From Lineus longissimus (lineage: Eukaryota > Nemertea > Pilidiophora > Heteronemertea > Lineidae): a stretch of DNA of 64,000 nucleotides. Positions 23,999 through 36,750 of this stretch are shown piece by piece (position 1 is the first letter of the stretch; each line of letters begins with the position of its first letter). Under the pieces are notes generated by a model. It saw only the letters and a program-made list of their open reading frames with translations, had not been told where the DNA came from and searched no databases. Location of the stretch: contig NC_088316.1 of assembly GCF_910592395.1 (NCBI RefSeq), forward strand, positions 17,362,001 through 17,426,000, written 5' to 3'. The position numbers were made by a program, and so were the translations under genes.

Positions 23999-26447
23999 GT
24001 AAGAATGTTACCCCTGCTAAAGGTGTCAATAAGGGTCAAGGAACCCTCCAGGCTGCAAAACCGTCAAGTCCTTTGTAAGCGAATATTGGCAATACCTTGG
24101 CTAATCAGATTGGTGATCCATCATGTAGAGGGGCCACGCAGCTTCTAATGTCATGTTGCTTGTTGATCATGGTCACTCACAATGCTCGACATGTACACTT
24201 AAGGTAATTGACTCAAATTTGTTTGTGATAGTGTCCCCTGGAAGATGCTCGTCTTGAGCATGGCTAGTTGTGTTTGCACATGACCACTTTTTTGGGTGCA
24301 ATGTCGTGCAGTTGGGATTGAATTTGTTTGTCACCCCTGACATTTTTGTGATACTTAAAAGGGGGTGTTGGGTGTGAAATGCTTGCACTGAAAGTGTAAA
24401 GCCAATATCTTTCATAGTGTGGCATTTCATTGTCTAATACTGTTAGAGTTAAATTTGGACATTAAGATATAAAGCTACTAGCACCCTGGAGAGTGTCTTC
24501 ATAAGATTAATTCTAAATTATACATCTCTGGTCTTTTCCTCGAACATTGCCTGGAACATCTGAATCCATAGAACATTTCAAGCACACTTAAAGTAATTAG
24601 TGAAATGATCATCTAAAAATTTCCATTTCAAACTTCAAAGAAGTTATATCCCTTGTAAAAGCTTTGCAATCAATGAATCTGGATAAGAACTTTCCACCTG
24701 TTTTAATAATTGAACTTGGATAGATTGAATCATTAGTTGTCTTCTCTCTCCATTAAGAATTAAAACAGCTGGGCTAGACAAGGCAAGCAAAATTAATTAG
24801 TGGTATGGTGTAAGTTCTCTGGATGTGTTCCTGTTTTGGTCAGTTTAAGAACTGTGAAAGATGGCTTGAAGGTTAACTGATTCAGTACCAGTCGCCTGTC
24901 TATCCCAAATGAATGCATTAACCCAAGGAGGATACGGAAAAGTGTTACGGGGGAGTTCGAACAGCACATGAAGAGGAAGCTGGCCTTAGGTTTTATCCAA
25001 TTGGATGCAACTACTATTTGTTTGTACCAAGTAAGCTACTCTCTGTGGCTGGAAATGTCCAAGATAGATCTTAGCTCTCCTTTGAAGTGCTATTGTCCAG
25101 TCGTACCAGGCTGAATTTAACTTCTTTCGTGAGTCATTTCAAATAAGACTAGTGAGTAACCTGTAGCGTTTTCGCACAGTCCAAACACTTCGAGTTATGA
25201 GAGGAGTTGGCAGGTTTTTTGAGTGGACCGAAAGTGGAGAGAAGAACAGGAATATCTATTGCAAATTACACAGACGTGGAAGACTGTTTCTCAACTTCTG
25301 CAAAACTGAAAGTGAACACTGCTCACTTTGTCGATCACAGGAGGCAATCTGAAGTGTTACACTGAGAGATGATGTCCTTTAGAATGTCACAAATGGTTGA
25401 GGAATGGTCCTCAAGTCAATTCCCACACATCACAATTGGCTTTGTTAAGACCAAACCCTGATTAATACATTGCCTTCAGGAAACCATCAACTTTCCCCGA
25501 GATCTATCATTTCGCTGGGCATCTTTCATGGAGCAGGCTTTTTTGTCAACTACAGTAATGACTCAGGCTGGACATCAAGACTGAAATCAACCAAGATGCC
25601 TCGTAGAGAAATGATCTGATTATTCACCACTCCAAGGAACCTAAAGGAAGAAATAGGATTTTTTATTTGGCGCATGTCGTTTGGTACCTCGATGACAGGC
25701 TCAGACATTTTAATCTTCAAAGGCAATCAGAGTGTCATCTGTCCTACCAATTTGGAACCATCTGGTGTTCAAAGCAGTGTTGGAAACTTTCTATGGTTTC
25801 TGATTGGAGAAGACAGCTGTTGGGCAGACGACCTCGTATTCCCCTATGTAACAACTTAGAAAATTGGGATGGTTAATCAAGTTGGAATCAAACAAATGGT
25901 GATTTCTCTCCAGGTCTTTTGCAAGCTCAGGCAAAGACTTGTTTACTCCATCAAAAACCTTCTGATATAGCAACGTGAACACATCGATGTTGGGGTCAAA
26001 ACTGTAGCAAAATTTGCTACAGGAAGTGAGATCCTCTTCAGTTTGGGCATGGAAGGTTCTTCACTGATGTCACGATGTCAAGTGATTCATAACAATGCAC
26101 CATGTTGGCCTTAAAAAGGTGAATGGCATTGCAACGACGTCAAACCTGTTTCTTCAACTGATGTTTTCTGAACAGTAACAAGGAATTGGAACCAGATGGA
26201 CCCTCACTTCCTCAACAGCCAACTTAGAACAGGACCACCTTCAGGTTCCCCTCTCATCCATAGACTCAACTGAACTTTTTATTCCACATGGTTGAGAAGT
26301 ACCAGTGAGTATTTAATTTTCCCAGTGTAAGGAAATCTCCAAGCAATCTCAGACACTTGTATTACCATTGGAGTTCTGTCTGACAAGTGTCACAAGAGAC
26401 CTCGAGTAGAATTCGAAGTCTTCTTTCTTTCATATGTCTCATTTTAG
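23999..26447. other. Unique sequence, no supported gene
   Basis: No recognisable coding sequence. At the end of this stretch a strong polypyrimidine acceptor (CATATGTCTCATTTTAG, AG at 26446-26447) is followed by an open plus frame to 26624 beginning APAPNEQLRTPKYFS. No good donor and no motif, so it is only noted here. Confidence 0.35.
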
Positions 26448-27740
26448 CCCCGGCCCCAAATGAACAACTAAGAACACCTAAATATTTCAGTACAATACCT
26501 AGGAGCAATTCAGACTTGTCTCTGATTTCATTTTGGTGTTGTGCCGTTACGCATTTTACCATTATGACCGAAACCGCACGATTATCAAGGTGGCAGATTT
26601 CTACATATTGTGTCCATGGTGATTAAAAGATTACTAATTACACACAGATTTCCCAGCAAAACACACAAGGACCAGAAAATTGGTTATAAGACAGGGTAAT
26701 CTGATGCCTCTCTCAAGTTCCAAACTGATACAGATATTTAATGACAACTCTATGGTCTGATCATCTATCAGCTTTCTCTAATCTCATCCAGAAACAAAAT
26801 ACGACATACGCAGACCGCAGCCAAAAGATTTACCGTCGATCCCACATCCTTTCAAGACCATTAAGGCATTTTTCCGGAAAGGAAGCGATCTTGATAGATT
26901 GTGCCGTATCACGCCCTTCGTTAATTTCCTCCTGTTATTTCCTGTGGGCAGTGCCATCAGGATCTTGAGTGGTCACCGTCTTATCTGAATGTCTAACAAC
27001 AAGTTGATTGCTTTGGAGAAAGTTTGAAAGGTTTCAAGAACATATGGCTTGGGTTGATGTACGTCTCCCACTGTCTCCTGTTATAGGTTCTAAGAAGAAA
27101 GTGGCTTATTACTTATTATTATATCCTAAGAATCCCTTAGTTCTCCATTGGTTTCAAGAACATAGACTTGTAAAGGCACCCTTTGTCTCCTGTTAGCTTT
27201 TCATCTTGAGGAGGCTGGATTGGAGTGGATTCACCAAGAAGGGAGTTGTCTGAACAAAATTGCCCGGTCCAAACAGAGAACTCTGTTTCTTTCAAATTGT
27301 CCCTTTTACCTTGACAATGTGAATACATTTCAAGAAAAATGCCAGATCTCTGAGGCACATACCAATGTCTGGTATTCACAAGCTAAGTCCATTACACCTT
27401 TTTTTTTATTCCAGTCAGAATCTGTTGGCCGCAACTTTTTTCCAGCATAATTTGATATTAAGATTATTGTCGCCCATAGCCATCTGTCACCAGTACTACA
27501 TAAGTGAGGACAAGCACCACAGCACTATCAGAGTAAATCATCTCAGGCAATGACCTCGGGAACATTTATCAAATCTATCATCAATGTCTTGAGCATTGTG
27601 CAGGAAAGAAGACTCGGAAACCATATGGGTTGATCAAATTGTTTTGACTAGGAATAAACTGTGGGGTATTGGTTGATATGCTCAGGGCAAGCTCTCACCC
27701 AAATGATAAGGTATTATTGCTTCTTTGTGGAATGTATTTG
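26448..27740. other. Unique sequence, no supported gene
   Basis: Continues the open stretch noted in the previous entry (to 26624), then only short overlapping frames without motif. Confidence 0.35.
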
Positions 27741-28168
27741 ACTGACTCAGTGATGAAAAATTTTCTAAGTCCAAATATTTTTTTCACTTTTTTTCTGCTC
27801 CAAATGAACCAAAATCATCAGTCCCAAAACTTTTTTGACTCTGAAAATTTTTCAAAATTTTGAACTGACTCAGTGATGAAAAATTTTGTAAGTCCAAATA
27901 TTTTTTTCACTTTTTGTTGTTGCTCAAAATGAACCAAAATCATCAGTCCCAAAACTTTTTTGACTCTGAAAATTTTTCAAAATTTTGAACTGACTCAATG
28001 ATGAAAATTTTTCTAAGTCCAAATATTTTTTTCTGCTCAAAATGAACCAAAATCATCAGTCCCAAAACTTTTTTGACTCTGAAAATTTTTCAAAATTTTG
28101 AGCTGACTCAATGATGAGAAAATTTTTCTAAGTCCAAATATTTTTTTCACTTATTTTTTTTCTACTAC
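27741..28168 (+). repeat. Family A tandem array, about 3.5 monomers
   Basis: Units start at ACTGACTCA (27741), 27864, 27989 and a variant GCTGACTCA at 28102, with spacings of 123, 125 and 113 bp. Each carries TGATGAAAAATTTT, AAGTCCAAATATTTTTTT, CTCAAAATGAACCAAAATCA, TCAGTCCCAAAACTTTTTTG and CTCTGAAAATTTTTCAAAA. Neighbouring units are nearly identical apart from T-tract length and a segment deleted in the third, so this is the youngest or most homogenised copy of the family here. Confidence 0.9.
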
Positions 28169-28895
28169 AAGCAATAATCACATGAAAGCTTCGCAAAAAC
28201 GAGTGGAAAAACTTTTCTTCATCAATAAGCCATACAAACATAACACAGCATGCATTATTGAACTGATTTCTGCTGATCTAAAAACAATTGCATTGATATT
28301 GCTATTCTCTGAGAAAAAGTCATTGTTCCGATAATTTGCAATTGCTCAGAAGCAAGCAAATGACACTTTTCATCCGGTTAACCTATATCATTATGAAATA
28401 TAAATGACGAATGAGCCGTTTTCCAATATCGATAATGGGAGTTAAATAACAAATGATTGGATAGGAAGTCAAGAATCACTACTAATTTTGAGCTATCACC
28501 CCCACCACCCTATAAAATTGTCATTAAAGCAAATTCTCTGTCATGGTTCAACTGAAAGACGTAAACATCGCCAATGTTTTGCCGAAGCAGTGGATCAACT
28601 TATGTCACAGTTGAGATGATGTGGCTTGACATTTATGGTTGCTAAGTTTGCCCCTTATCGGTTTTTGCAACTGCTTCTTTTTCTCACTAAATATCCTTTC
28701 AGTTATTTTCTTACTGGTTAGTGCTAATATCAACAGATTGCTACTGTGTACCTTTGTTGGTTCTGGCAAGTTGCTTCATCTTTATCAGTCCATTACTTAC
28801 ATTGCTTGGGTAAACCATGCTACCATGCAGACCTGCAAAACTGATAAGGTGTGATATTGATGCTAACATTCATTGACTTTCTTGTTTTCTACTAG
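28169..28895. other. Unique sequence, no supported gene
   Basis: Nothing recognised. Ends in the pyrimidine-rich acceptor-like TTCTTGTTTTCTACTAG (28879-28895). Confidence 0.35.
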
Positions 28896-29066
28896 GGCCT
28901 TTGGGTTCTCCAAGGGCCCTATGTTGAATTTGTTATATTTCAATGTGGAACAGATATGACTTTTCCAGCCCTTATCCAACCGAATATAGTTCTTAATTTT
29001 TCAAATAAAATGTACCTGACCTTCCTTGGCCCATCAGAGCATGATTCAGCCAACGTCACTTTTTAG
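28896..29066 (+). CDS. Candidate exon, unknown protein
   Basis: Immediately after a strong acceptor-like site, frame 0 is open for 56 codons to a TAG at 29064-29066. It begins GLWVLQGPYVEFVIF and contains two N-glycosylation-type motifs (NFS, NVT). There is no consensus donor inside, so as an exon it would have to be terminal. No domain recognised. It lies 84 bp upstream of another acceptor-plus-open-frame segment, which is the main reason to note it. Confidence 0.15.
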   Translation, partial: GLWVLQGPYVEFVIFQCGTDMTFPALIQPNIVLNFSNKMYLTFLGPSEHDSANVTF

Positions 29067-29150
29067 GAAGCCCCAATTAGTGTAACAACCTTGTCTTATT
29101 GGACAACACCGGAAGTTAATATGAACATGATCTACCCTCTCCTGTCCCAG

Positions 29151-29272
29151 GTCAACCTGCAATGCTTTATCCGACCAATTATCACCATCCTCCTATCAGT
29201 AGTGCAGACCAAACGAATGGCTCCCTGGTCATCAAGACCACATCCTCTAGCAGATATCATCAGAGATTATGA
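29151..29272 (+). CDS. Candidate terminal exon, unknown protein
   Basis: A very good acceptor, CTACCCTCTCCTGTCCCAG, ends at 29150. In the register starting at 29153 there are 39 codons and then TGA at 29270-29272. They begin QPAMLYPTNYHHPPISSADQ and end SSSRYHQRL, a Ser/Thr/Pro/His-rich composition like the disordered tail of a membrane or signalling protein. A second register (phase 0) is also open, to a TGA at 29286-29288, so the frame is not settled. The sequence is visibly more GC-rich than its surroundings. No family recognised. Confidence 0.3.
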
Positions 29273-30055
29273 CTCTGTACCGGCATGATTGTTTCTACGA
29301 GTTTATCAACGATCGGCCAGCTGCCGATAGATCTCGGGATAAATTACCACAGGGTGTGATTTCCTTGCATCAAAAATCACAGAAATCATTCCTGGTCTCA
29401 GGGGAAAGCAAAAATCCTTTGCCATGGAGGGAAAATGACCTGCGAGACTGGACTGTGGTAGCAAAAATCCTCACCTTCATTAGCATTCTATTAATACTGT
29501 ATCTACCTTAGGGAGCTCTTGTGGTTTTAGCATGACAGGTTAGCCTTGGGCAGGTGCTTCATAACTGGAGTTGTCACTCATTAACATTTCAGCCCTGGGA
29601 GATAAAAGTCATGTCTGGGCAATAGGAATTTGAATGTAATGTCATTTTCGGCATGGAATGGTCTTAAAATGTCATGCATATCAAAGTCATACATTTACGA
29701 GACTCCTAGCTTCAGTTCTCAAAGAATCCTGTCTGACTATCTCGAGCTCCCAGAGGCACTATATTGCCAGTGTTCACTGCCTAGGATGTTCCTCATATAA
29801 ACCTCCATTTGTAACTATAAATCATCATACTTTCTTAACCTAAGATTAAGGGATACCCTGATAAGATGTCGTCCATCACAAAATGTACTTTTGCACAGAT
29901 TTATCACCCCCCCCCCCCCATAATCTTTGCTCAGCCTCCCAGAATCATGTCCGAGTCCCTGATCTCTATATAGCCCCAGGATAAACTAGCTTGCGTTCAT
30001 TACATGGCATGCCCCTCTTATATTTTCCATCAATATATAATCGGCCATCCTGTGA
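29273..30055. other. Unique sequence, C13 tract, no supported gene
   Basis: Contains a run of 13 C at 29907-29919. Short frames such as 29269-29511 show no motif. Confidence 0.4.
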
Positions 30056-30763
30056 TCATCTGAGTTCTTCATTGATGACACATATGTCCATGGCACACAA
30101 TCATGCAGACATGGTGTTTGCGGTCAGGGAGGTGAGTTACATGACCTGCAGCTACGTAACTTAATCAAGCTTCCTCTGCTGCATTTTGATGCTCTTGGTT
30201 GACTGGCCATGGATGGTGTGAAGAGGGGTATTGGGAATTATCCTTCGGCCAATATCCAGACAGTCCAGTCCTGCGGGATGTTAAATGTGGTGGAGGAGAC
30301 CATTAAAATCATTAACCACTTGGCTACGGAACACTTTGGCAAAAATTGTTACACAACTACAGACAGTGTGGTCTATGTTGTCACGATTCAATGCACAGGT
30401 TGGTATAAGCAAAGTCTGTATGTGTAGCAAAGTCTTGTGCTTGTGGAATGTCCCCTCCCTCGTTACAGTAGTTCTTACTTTCAACACCAGGTCACTTCAT
30501 GGAGCCGCAGGTGTAAGAATAACTGCACAGCGCTTATGACAGTCTGACAAAACATATCCCTCGAGAGTGTTGGACAAAATGTCACACACAATGTCTACTC
30601 CATCTTCCTCTATGAGCACAATAGGTTGCATCATGACATCTTGGAAAACCTCTCGGAAACCTTGCCTCAAGCATTTGTCACTACAGCAGAGAATGATGAT
30701 GCTGGGGGACCAAGGGGTCAGAACTGCAGATCAATCCATTGTTATATAATCTCACCCGCCTGA
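30056..30763 (+). pseudogene. Possible decayed coding sequence, 236 codons with three internal stops
   Basis: One plus-strand register runs from 30056 to a TGA at 30761-30763. It has only three interruptions: TGA at 30200, TAG at 30425 and TGA at 30545. Each is one base from a sense codon (for example CGA or CAG). Protein-like stretches include EFFIDDTYVHGTQSCRHGVC, MLNVVEETIKIINHLATEHF, and YSIFLYEHNRLHHDILENLS. The last is superficially like the L-x-x-EHNRL motif of animal haem peroxidases, but the context does not support that. The antisense of the last third, in the same codon register, is also open for about 78 codons and looks protein-like, so strand is uncertain. Stop density is low for the window but not decisive. 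Confidence 0.25.
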
Positions 30764-31645
30764 GTGGCTTAAATGGGATTTCAAGTGACATCATAATTTG
30801 AGTTGAATAATGTCCGATAGTCGTGCGGTGAATCTCCGATGGATTTCTGATGAGAGTCGACTTCTACTTGATGTGATAATCAGTTTTAACGATCTCTCTA
30901 CACAACACCATCTGGAGTACTGTTAGACCAATTTAGAAAAGCAAATTTGAGAAAGATTTAGACTGAAACTTCAATACAACTTTTGAAGGTGCAAAATCTT
31001 TTATCATGTTATCACACCTGTTGACTTGACACGATGCCATCTGTGCATTTATCTGTTATTTCTGAAGTTTTTAAGAATTTATTCAAAGGGATCTCTTTCC
31101 CTGAGCCATTCATTCTTTCAGTCCTTGGTCAACATCATAACCACAGATAGCTGGTTCTCATTGTGCATCAGCCTGATGCATTATGGCATTATGCATTAGT
31201 AGGCTAACTGGATGAGTCGTCATCACTGTCATCCTTCAATAGTTATACTTTGTGTAAAAGTGTGTCTTCCTCTGCACCCAGCATCAAACAAGCATTGAGG
31301 TGTCTCAAGAATGCCTGTGACTATTGATCTCTGTGCTAGCGCTGTGTTTTGATTCATGACTGATTGTAGCATCGCTGTCGTTTTAATGACTCGAGCTAAT
31401 AGCTAACGGCATCTCTTTAAGCTAAATCGGTATGGCAGAATGGTTTTGTGCCAGGAATTGCATGGATGGTTTGTACGCTGATGTTCATAAAAGTTGATGC
31501 TGTTACAAGCTAACGTGCCTTCTAAATCTGCATCATTGTCACTTTGTCTCCCCTATGAATTTTGAATGTTTGTAACCTGCGATCTGCAGATTTCTTCTGG
31601 AGAACGGCTGCATTTCTAGACAGATACAATCCTGTATGAGGTCAT
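30764..31645. other. Unique sequence, no supported gene
   Basis: Pyrimidine-rich acceptor-like sites end near 31119 and 31282 but are followed only by short frames. Nothing recognised. Confidence 0.35.
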
Positions 31646-31891
31646 TTATTGCCTGCATGCATATTTTAGAAGGATGGCAGATTGTGGCCATTTTCCACAT
31701 TCAACCTCCTTCAGATTTCCTCCACAAGACCAGTATTTTTTGCCCAGCTCATCCTTGACGAGTAGTTTCTCCTTGTGGGCTTCTTTCCAAAGTACCTCAC
31801 TTTCCTTAGAACATTTTTTTCCACTAAGGAAGACACCACTTATCGTTAGACCAGATGAGTCAATGACATCTAGTAATTTTTTGTGTCGCAT
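31646..31891 (-). CDS. Unassigned open frame, Lys/Glu-rich, possible exon
   Basis: 81 codons open on the minus strand, with composition more protein-like than most frames here: KCSKESEVLWKEAHKEKLLV and DELGKKYWSCGGNLKEVECG. The frame is preceded directly by an in-frame TGA and by a weak acceptor-like CTGAAG. The stop overlaps an AATAAA hexamer. The plus strand is open over the same interval, so low stop density alone may explain it. No domain recognised. Confidence 0.15.
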   Translation of the reverse strand: MRHKKLLDVIDSSGLTISGVFLSGKKCSKESEVLWKEAHKEKLLVKDELGKKYWSCGGNLKEVECGKWPQSAILLKYACRQ

Positions 31892-34800
31892 CCTTCAGCA
31901 TCATTTGGATGTGGTAACGGGTGAACATAAGTGACATATTTCTATAATTCAGTGCTGTATTATTCTAAAAGATGGTGATCAATTTTACACATGAACCCAA
32001 AGCTGATGACGAATCGTATTTTGACAATTTTCAACTCCAAAGATGCAAAGAAGATATTGAAATTCAATCGTGCTAAACCTCTCAGCGACTGGAACCCTAC
32101 TTTCTTCAAATGTATCCTGCTTTAAGAAGAGCAAATAAGGCAACTAAAAACCTCAAAGACAAATCTTTCAAACGAAAGGCTATTTCAGCTTCACTTAAAC
32201 CTTCCACTTCAAAGATCATGTCCGCCATGTAAGCACACCACATCTCTTTCAGGTCAGATCCTGTTGAGCCTGTTTATGAATCTGTGACCTTGCTCTGCTA
32301 CTTTAGCCTCGAGGCGAGTTTTTAGCATTTTGAGGAATGTTCGGGTTGCTCTTTAGGGTGGATGGCATCTATCTCGTCAACTGAATGCATTGCCAGTTAA
32401 GAATCTTTGTCACTTTATATCTAACCTTACATCAGGCCTTTGAAAATTGTTCAATTGTTTCTGCTGTAACTCAGATTATTAAAGCTGATGGGGACGATAT
32501 GCACCCGGCCTACATGTGACAGCAATAATAAATTTCCAAATATCTATTCTACAGTTAGAGATGACTCAAAGTGTGACATGGTATTGAAAGTTTTGCCTGA
32601 AAGGGGCAGAGGAAAATATAGGGCAAGATCTATATGAGTTATTGGGCCTGTGGATACAATCTTTGAAATTACCGGAGCGTGAAAACATATTTGGTCAAAT
32701 ATTGGTCAATTTTGGTGACTCAAATGGCTGGTCTGTGTGCTTAGCCCTTAGGGTTTGGACGAAGTATCTGCAAGGCTCCATATCTAGTATCCCTCAATGT
32801 GAATTCAATTACATGGTCTATAAACTCAACCTGGTACTGATTATCATTTCCGACCCAGTTTACTTGAGTCGCCAATACACAATGTACACAGAATGACTTA
32901 TTATGTACAGTTGGTTTTGGTAAACTTAAAGTGCCATTGGTGACAAATGTTCCTTAATTTGTATTAGGAAACATCAACAGTCAAATGTGGCCACAATAAT
33001 ACCTTATTCATTAATTCATAATTAGAGAGGGAATTTTAATTAAAAACTACAAGGGAAGGAAATGATGCTTGTGATAGCCAATGGGTAGTGTTGGGAAGTT
33101 GACAAATGTAATAACACAGGGCGGTGGTCAGACCTAGCTGACCATGTAATTCATTAGGTTTTCATGAGAGGTTTCCACACGCCTGAAGGGGTGCGTTAAT
33201 CATGGGTGTGCACATGATATTCCACTATGAATAGTTACTATTAGTTCGACATGTGGTCAATTTGCGGTTTTGTAAGTGTGACGGATGTATCATTGCTTTG
33301 ACAGGGCATGAGTTGATTTCTATTAGATGCTCAGATAGATACAGTGATCACACTTTAGACAAGATGTGTTGAGACAAGAGGCAAATAATGTTTTAACACC
33401 AATCTGTATGTATTTTGTCAACGTACAGTTGCATCCGGTCTGTAAGGTTTCATCTAGACACTGTCGGTGGTGAAACCAGTCTGTATTGTCAGCTTTCTCA
33501 GCCAAGACATTCCAGAGGAAGACAAGTCTCCCATATTTTCACATGGTTGAAACAAACCTCCCACTGGGCAACAGATGTCACTGAGAAAGAAACATAAAAA
33601 TCATCAAAGATAAAAATGTGCCAAAGATAACTCACCAGGGTGTGTGATTCTTTTAGCAACATTAAGAGACAGTTAGATAAAGGTCATAAACCCACAGTTT
33701 CTGTAGAACCACTTCGCAATTGTCTGCAAGCAGTTCTCCTGAAATATCTTTTATGATGCGTCAAGTGTCAGGGGCGTTGTTGTAATATATTGCGAGGTGG
33801 CACAGCAGTTGGCAAAGAAAAGGTCCAAAATAAACACAGTTGAAAGCGACCCTATCATTACAAGTGCTCCCTTATTGTGGCCCTTATTCTTCTACTGAGG
33901 GTAGAGGTCCATCAATTTTGGACAAACTCCTGAGATTACATCATAAGTGACAATTCTGTTTGACAGATTTCGAAAGATACGTTCAAGGGTGGTGACCTAG
34001 GATAAAAACTGCCAAAATAACCTAATGTATTTTCAAAGAACCAGTTTTAATTACTGCTGCCGTAAATAATCTATTGTGTGTTGGTTAAGTTTGTGAGTTA
34101 CAATTCCGCGGCTTGCCTCTGGGCCATACCTGCTAGGGGTCAACCCTTGCGTGATCATGTGATTGATTGAACTGAAAGTGGAAACACCTTCAAAGATTTT
34201 GCCAAAATGTTGCCCCCCCCAAAAAAAAACCCCTAAAGGAGTGCCGCCTTACATGTGGCCTACTTTGTCAACTCATTTCCCCTTATCGCTCCCGGACCAT
34301 TCACCCAACAAAAACACCATAGTTGCTCTTACCACAGCTGTGGTGCATGCAGAACAAGCTCGATGCGGTCATAATGACACTAGTGTCACCTGAACAAGAT
34401 ATAAACAGGGATGACAAGGTGTAACAAAAGGTATCTCTCGAACATAAAATAGGAAATTGGCATTTAATGCGGTTGTGTTATCTTGCAATGACTAAGTTAG
34501 GCTCCTAAGTACCGTTATAAGTTTACGATGATGGTACCCTACCCTAGGCTGATACTGGAGTGAGGAACCTTTCTTATGTGCAAGGTGCTCAATGCTGTAA
34601 TGTACCGATGTACTGTCATTCTGGTGTTGTTTCTTTTACAAAAAACCAAGCAGGTCCTCCGTGATCAGCTTAAAAAACCCCAGAAGTTTCACCTGTTATT
34701 GGTTTTCTTCGCTCTCTGCTGGTTATGTCTCACTTACAATTGGACGGGAAAAAACAGATGTTGCTCTGCTGTATCAATATCATTGACGTGGCTGTACCCC

Positions 34801-34892
34801 TTTTTTAGCATGGTTTTCGACATCCAGGCCTACTTGGTGTACTGCATCTTTTCTCTTTGTAGAGACTTCTTACCCCAGCCTGATATAGAGTG
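31892..34892. other. Unique sequence, C8A9 tract, no supported gene
   Basis: Short open frames only. The hydrophobic plus frame at 34576-34893 runs into the family A repeat and has no motif. C8 followed by A9 lies at 34213-34229. Confidence 0.35.
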
Positions 34893-35184
34893 AAATTTTT
34901 TCATAAGTTTAAAATTTTCAAAGTCCAAAAAGTTTTGGGACTGATGATGTTGCTTCATTTTGAGCAGAAAAAAAAAATTGAAAAACATTTTTGGACTTTT
35001 TTTTTTTACCTTTTAGTCAGTTCAAAATTCTGAAAAATTTTCAAAGTCAAAAAAGTTTTGGGACTGATGATGTTGCTTCATTTTGAGTAGAAAAAAATAT
35101 TTGGACTGAGAATTTTTTCATTAGTTAAAAATTTTTAAAGTCAAAAAAATTTGGGACTGATGATGTCTCTTTATTTTGAGCAAG
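34893..35184 (-). repeat. Family A dispersed repeat, about three monomers
   Basis: Family A blocks in the orientation opposite to the 27.7 kb array. TTTTGGGACTGATGATGTTG and the variant TTTGGGACTGATGATGTC recur at about 34934, 35057 and 35150, each followed by TTCATTTTGAG(C/T)AG(A)n or TTTATTTTGAGCAA. Monomers are separated by TTTGGACT and A/T tracts of varied length. The third monomer is shortened. Confidence 0.8.
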
Positions 35185-35975
35185 GGGGATGAGATGGGTG
35201 TTACATGGGTTGATAATCCTGAATAGGCCAAATCACGAATGCAACTGCTAGTATACATCCAACCTATTGATCGTCATAGTAAGGCTCCTTTATATCAAAC
35301 AACTGTATTTCTCTTAAGTAACCAGTAAGGATATTGTAAACCTGGAAAAGTTCATGATAAATAAAAGAACAAAAACTTAAAGGCAAGGATTGGAGTATCC
35401 AATTGTATTTTTGCCCTATAAAATAAGGGGACATACAATGTGCAAGTGGAAGTCAGAGAAGAACGTTGAACATGAAAGTCTAAAGTGGCAAAAACAGAGA
35501 GTACTGTTAAAAATGATATGTAGTGTAATTCTGTCTGAGCCATGGTAGAAGAAATATGTTGTCTGTAATGTTCTGAAAGCCGATGGCTCCTTTTTAAAAG
35601 ACGTTTGCCTTCAAATCGTCACCACCAACTCAGTCAAGTTAGGAGAATAATGACAACAAACTGCTTCGTGATGCTGTCTTGACAAAAGAGGCAGGAGATG
35701 AGCAATAAAAAAAGAAGAAAAGTCGCTGTTAATGTGTACCACTGCTATTGTCGTGTATACAGATAACCACTGATGTAACACAATGACAAGCCCCCTTCTG
35801 GCATGATGTAACTTTACCATTTTACCATTGCATCTCTCAAATCACCCTTAAGGAAGAGAAAAAAGATACGTTAGTTAAGCTCTTTCTGAAGGTTACACCG
35901 TAGTCAGTAACATGGCATAATGCGAAATTGGTTTGAAAAATGCAGTGACAACATTTCGTGATGGAGTAATTTTTT
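35185..35975. other. Unique sequence, no supported gene
   Basis: Nothing recognised. This is the left flank of the composite element. No clear duplication of the element's right flank is visible. Confidence 0.35.
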
Positions 35976-36001
35976 AGCTCACCTCTTAGCAGAGGTGAGC
36001 T
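35976..36001. repeat. Perfect 10-bp stem hairpin at element head
   Basis: AGCTCACCTC, loop TTAGCA, GAGGTGAGCT. The right arm is the same sequence as the element's far end, which could let the two ends pair or be recognised alike. Confidence 0.9.
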
Positions 36002-36019
36002 TATCCCATACCGTGGCGT

Positions 36020-36495
<476 letters not shown>

Positions 36496-36618
36496 CGTCG
36501 TCCGTTAGCAGGGCACGTTTCGTAACTGTTAGAGCTATTGAGTTGAAACTTGGTACACATGTACCCTTATGTAATGACACCTGGGAGACCAAGTTTCGGT
36601 CCGATTCGTTTCATGGTT

Positions 36619-36634
36619 TGGCCACTAGGGGGAC
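36619..36634 (+). promoter_or_regulatory. CTCF-like motif, unit 1
   Basis: TGGCCACTAGGGGGAC closely matches the bilaterian CTCF core as commonly written (CCACNAGGGGGC with flanking TGG). Binding is inference. The related sequence in unit 2 lies exactly 301 bp downstream. Confidence 0.45.
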
Positions 36635-36750
36635 AAACATTAAAAGTGAAAATATGCAATATCTCCCTTAATAGTAGTCGGGAAATTTTGAAAAAAATAT
36701 GGTAGGTACTTCTAGCAAAGGTGCATCATATATCCTCCGGGTTTTTGATT

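Noticed and set aside
28897-28921. Hairpin AGGGCCTTT...AAGGGCCCT as a terminator or small RNA
   Set aside because: Stem is short and imperfect, and there is no supporting context.
30560-30760. Haem peroxidase fragment suggested by L-x-x-EHNRL
   Set aside because: Only the short motif agrees; the following sequence has none of the expected conserved residues, and the antisense strand is equally open.
34576-34893. 105-codon hydrophobic plus frame as a membrane protein
   Set aside because: AT/T-rich DNA gives Leu/Phe-rich chance translations; the frame runs into a family A repeat and has no motif.
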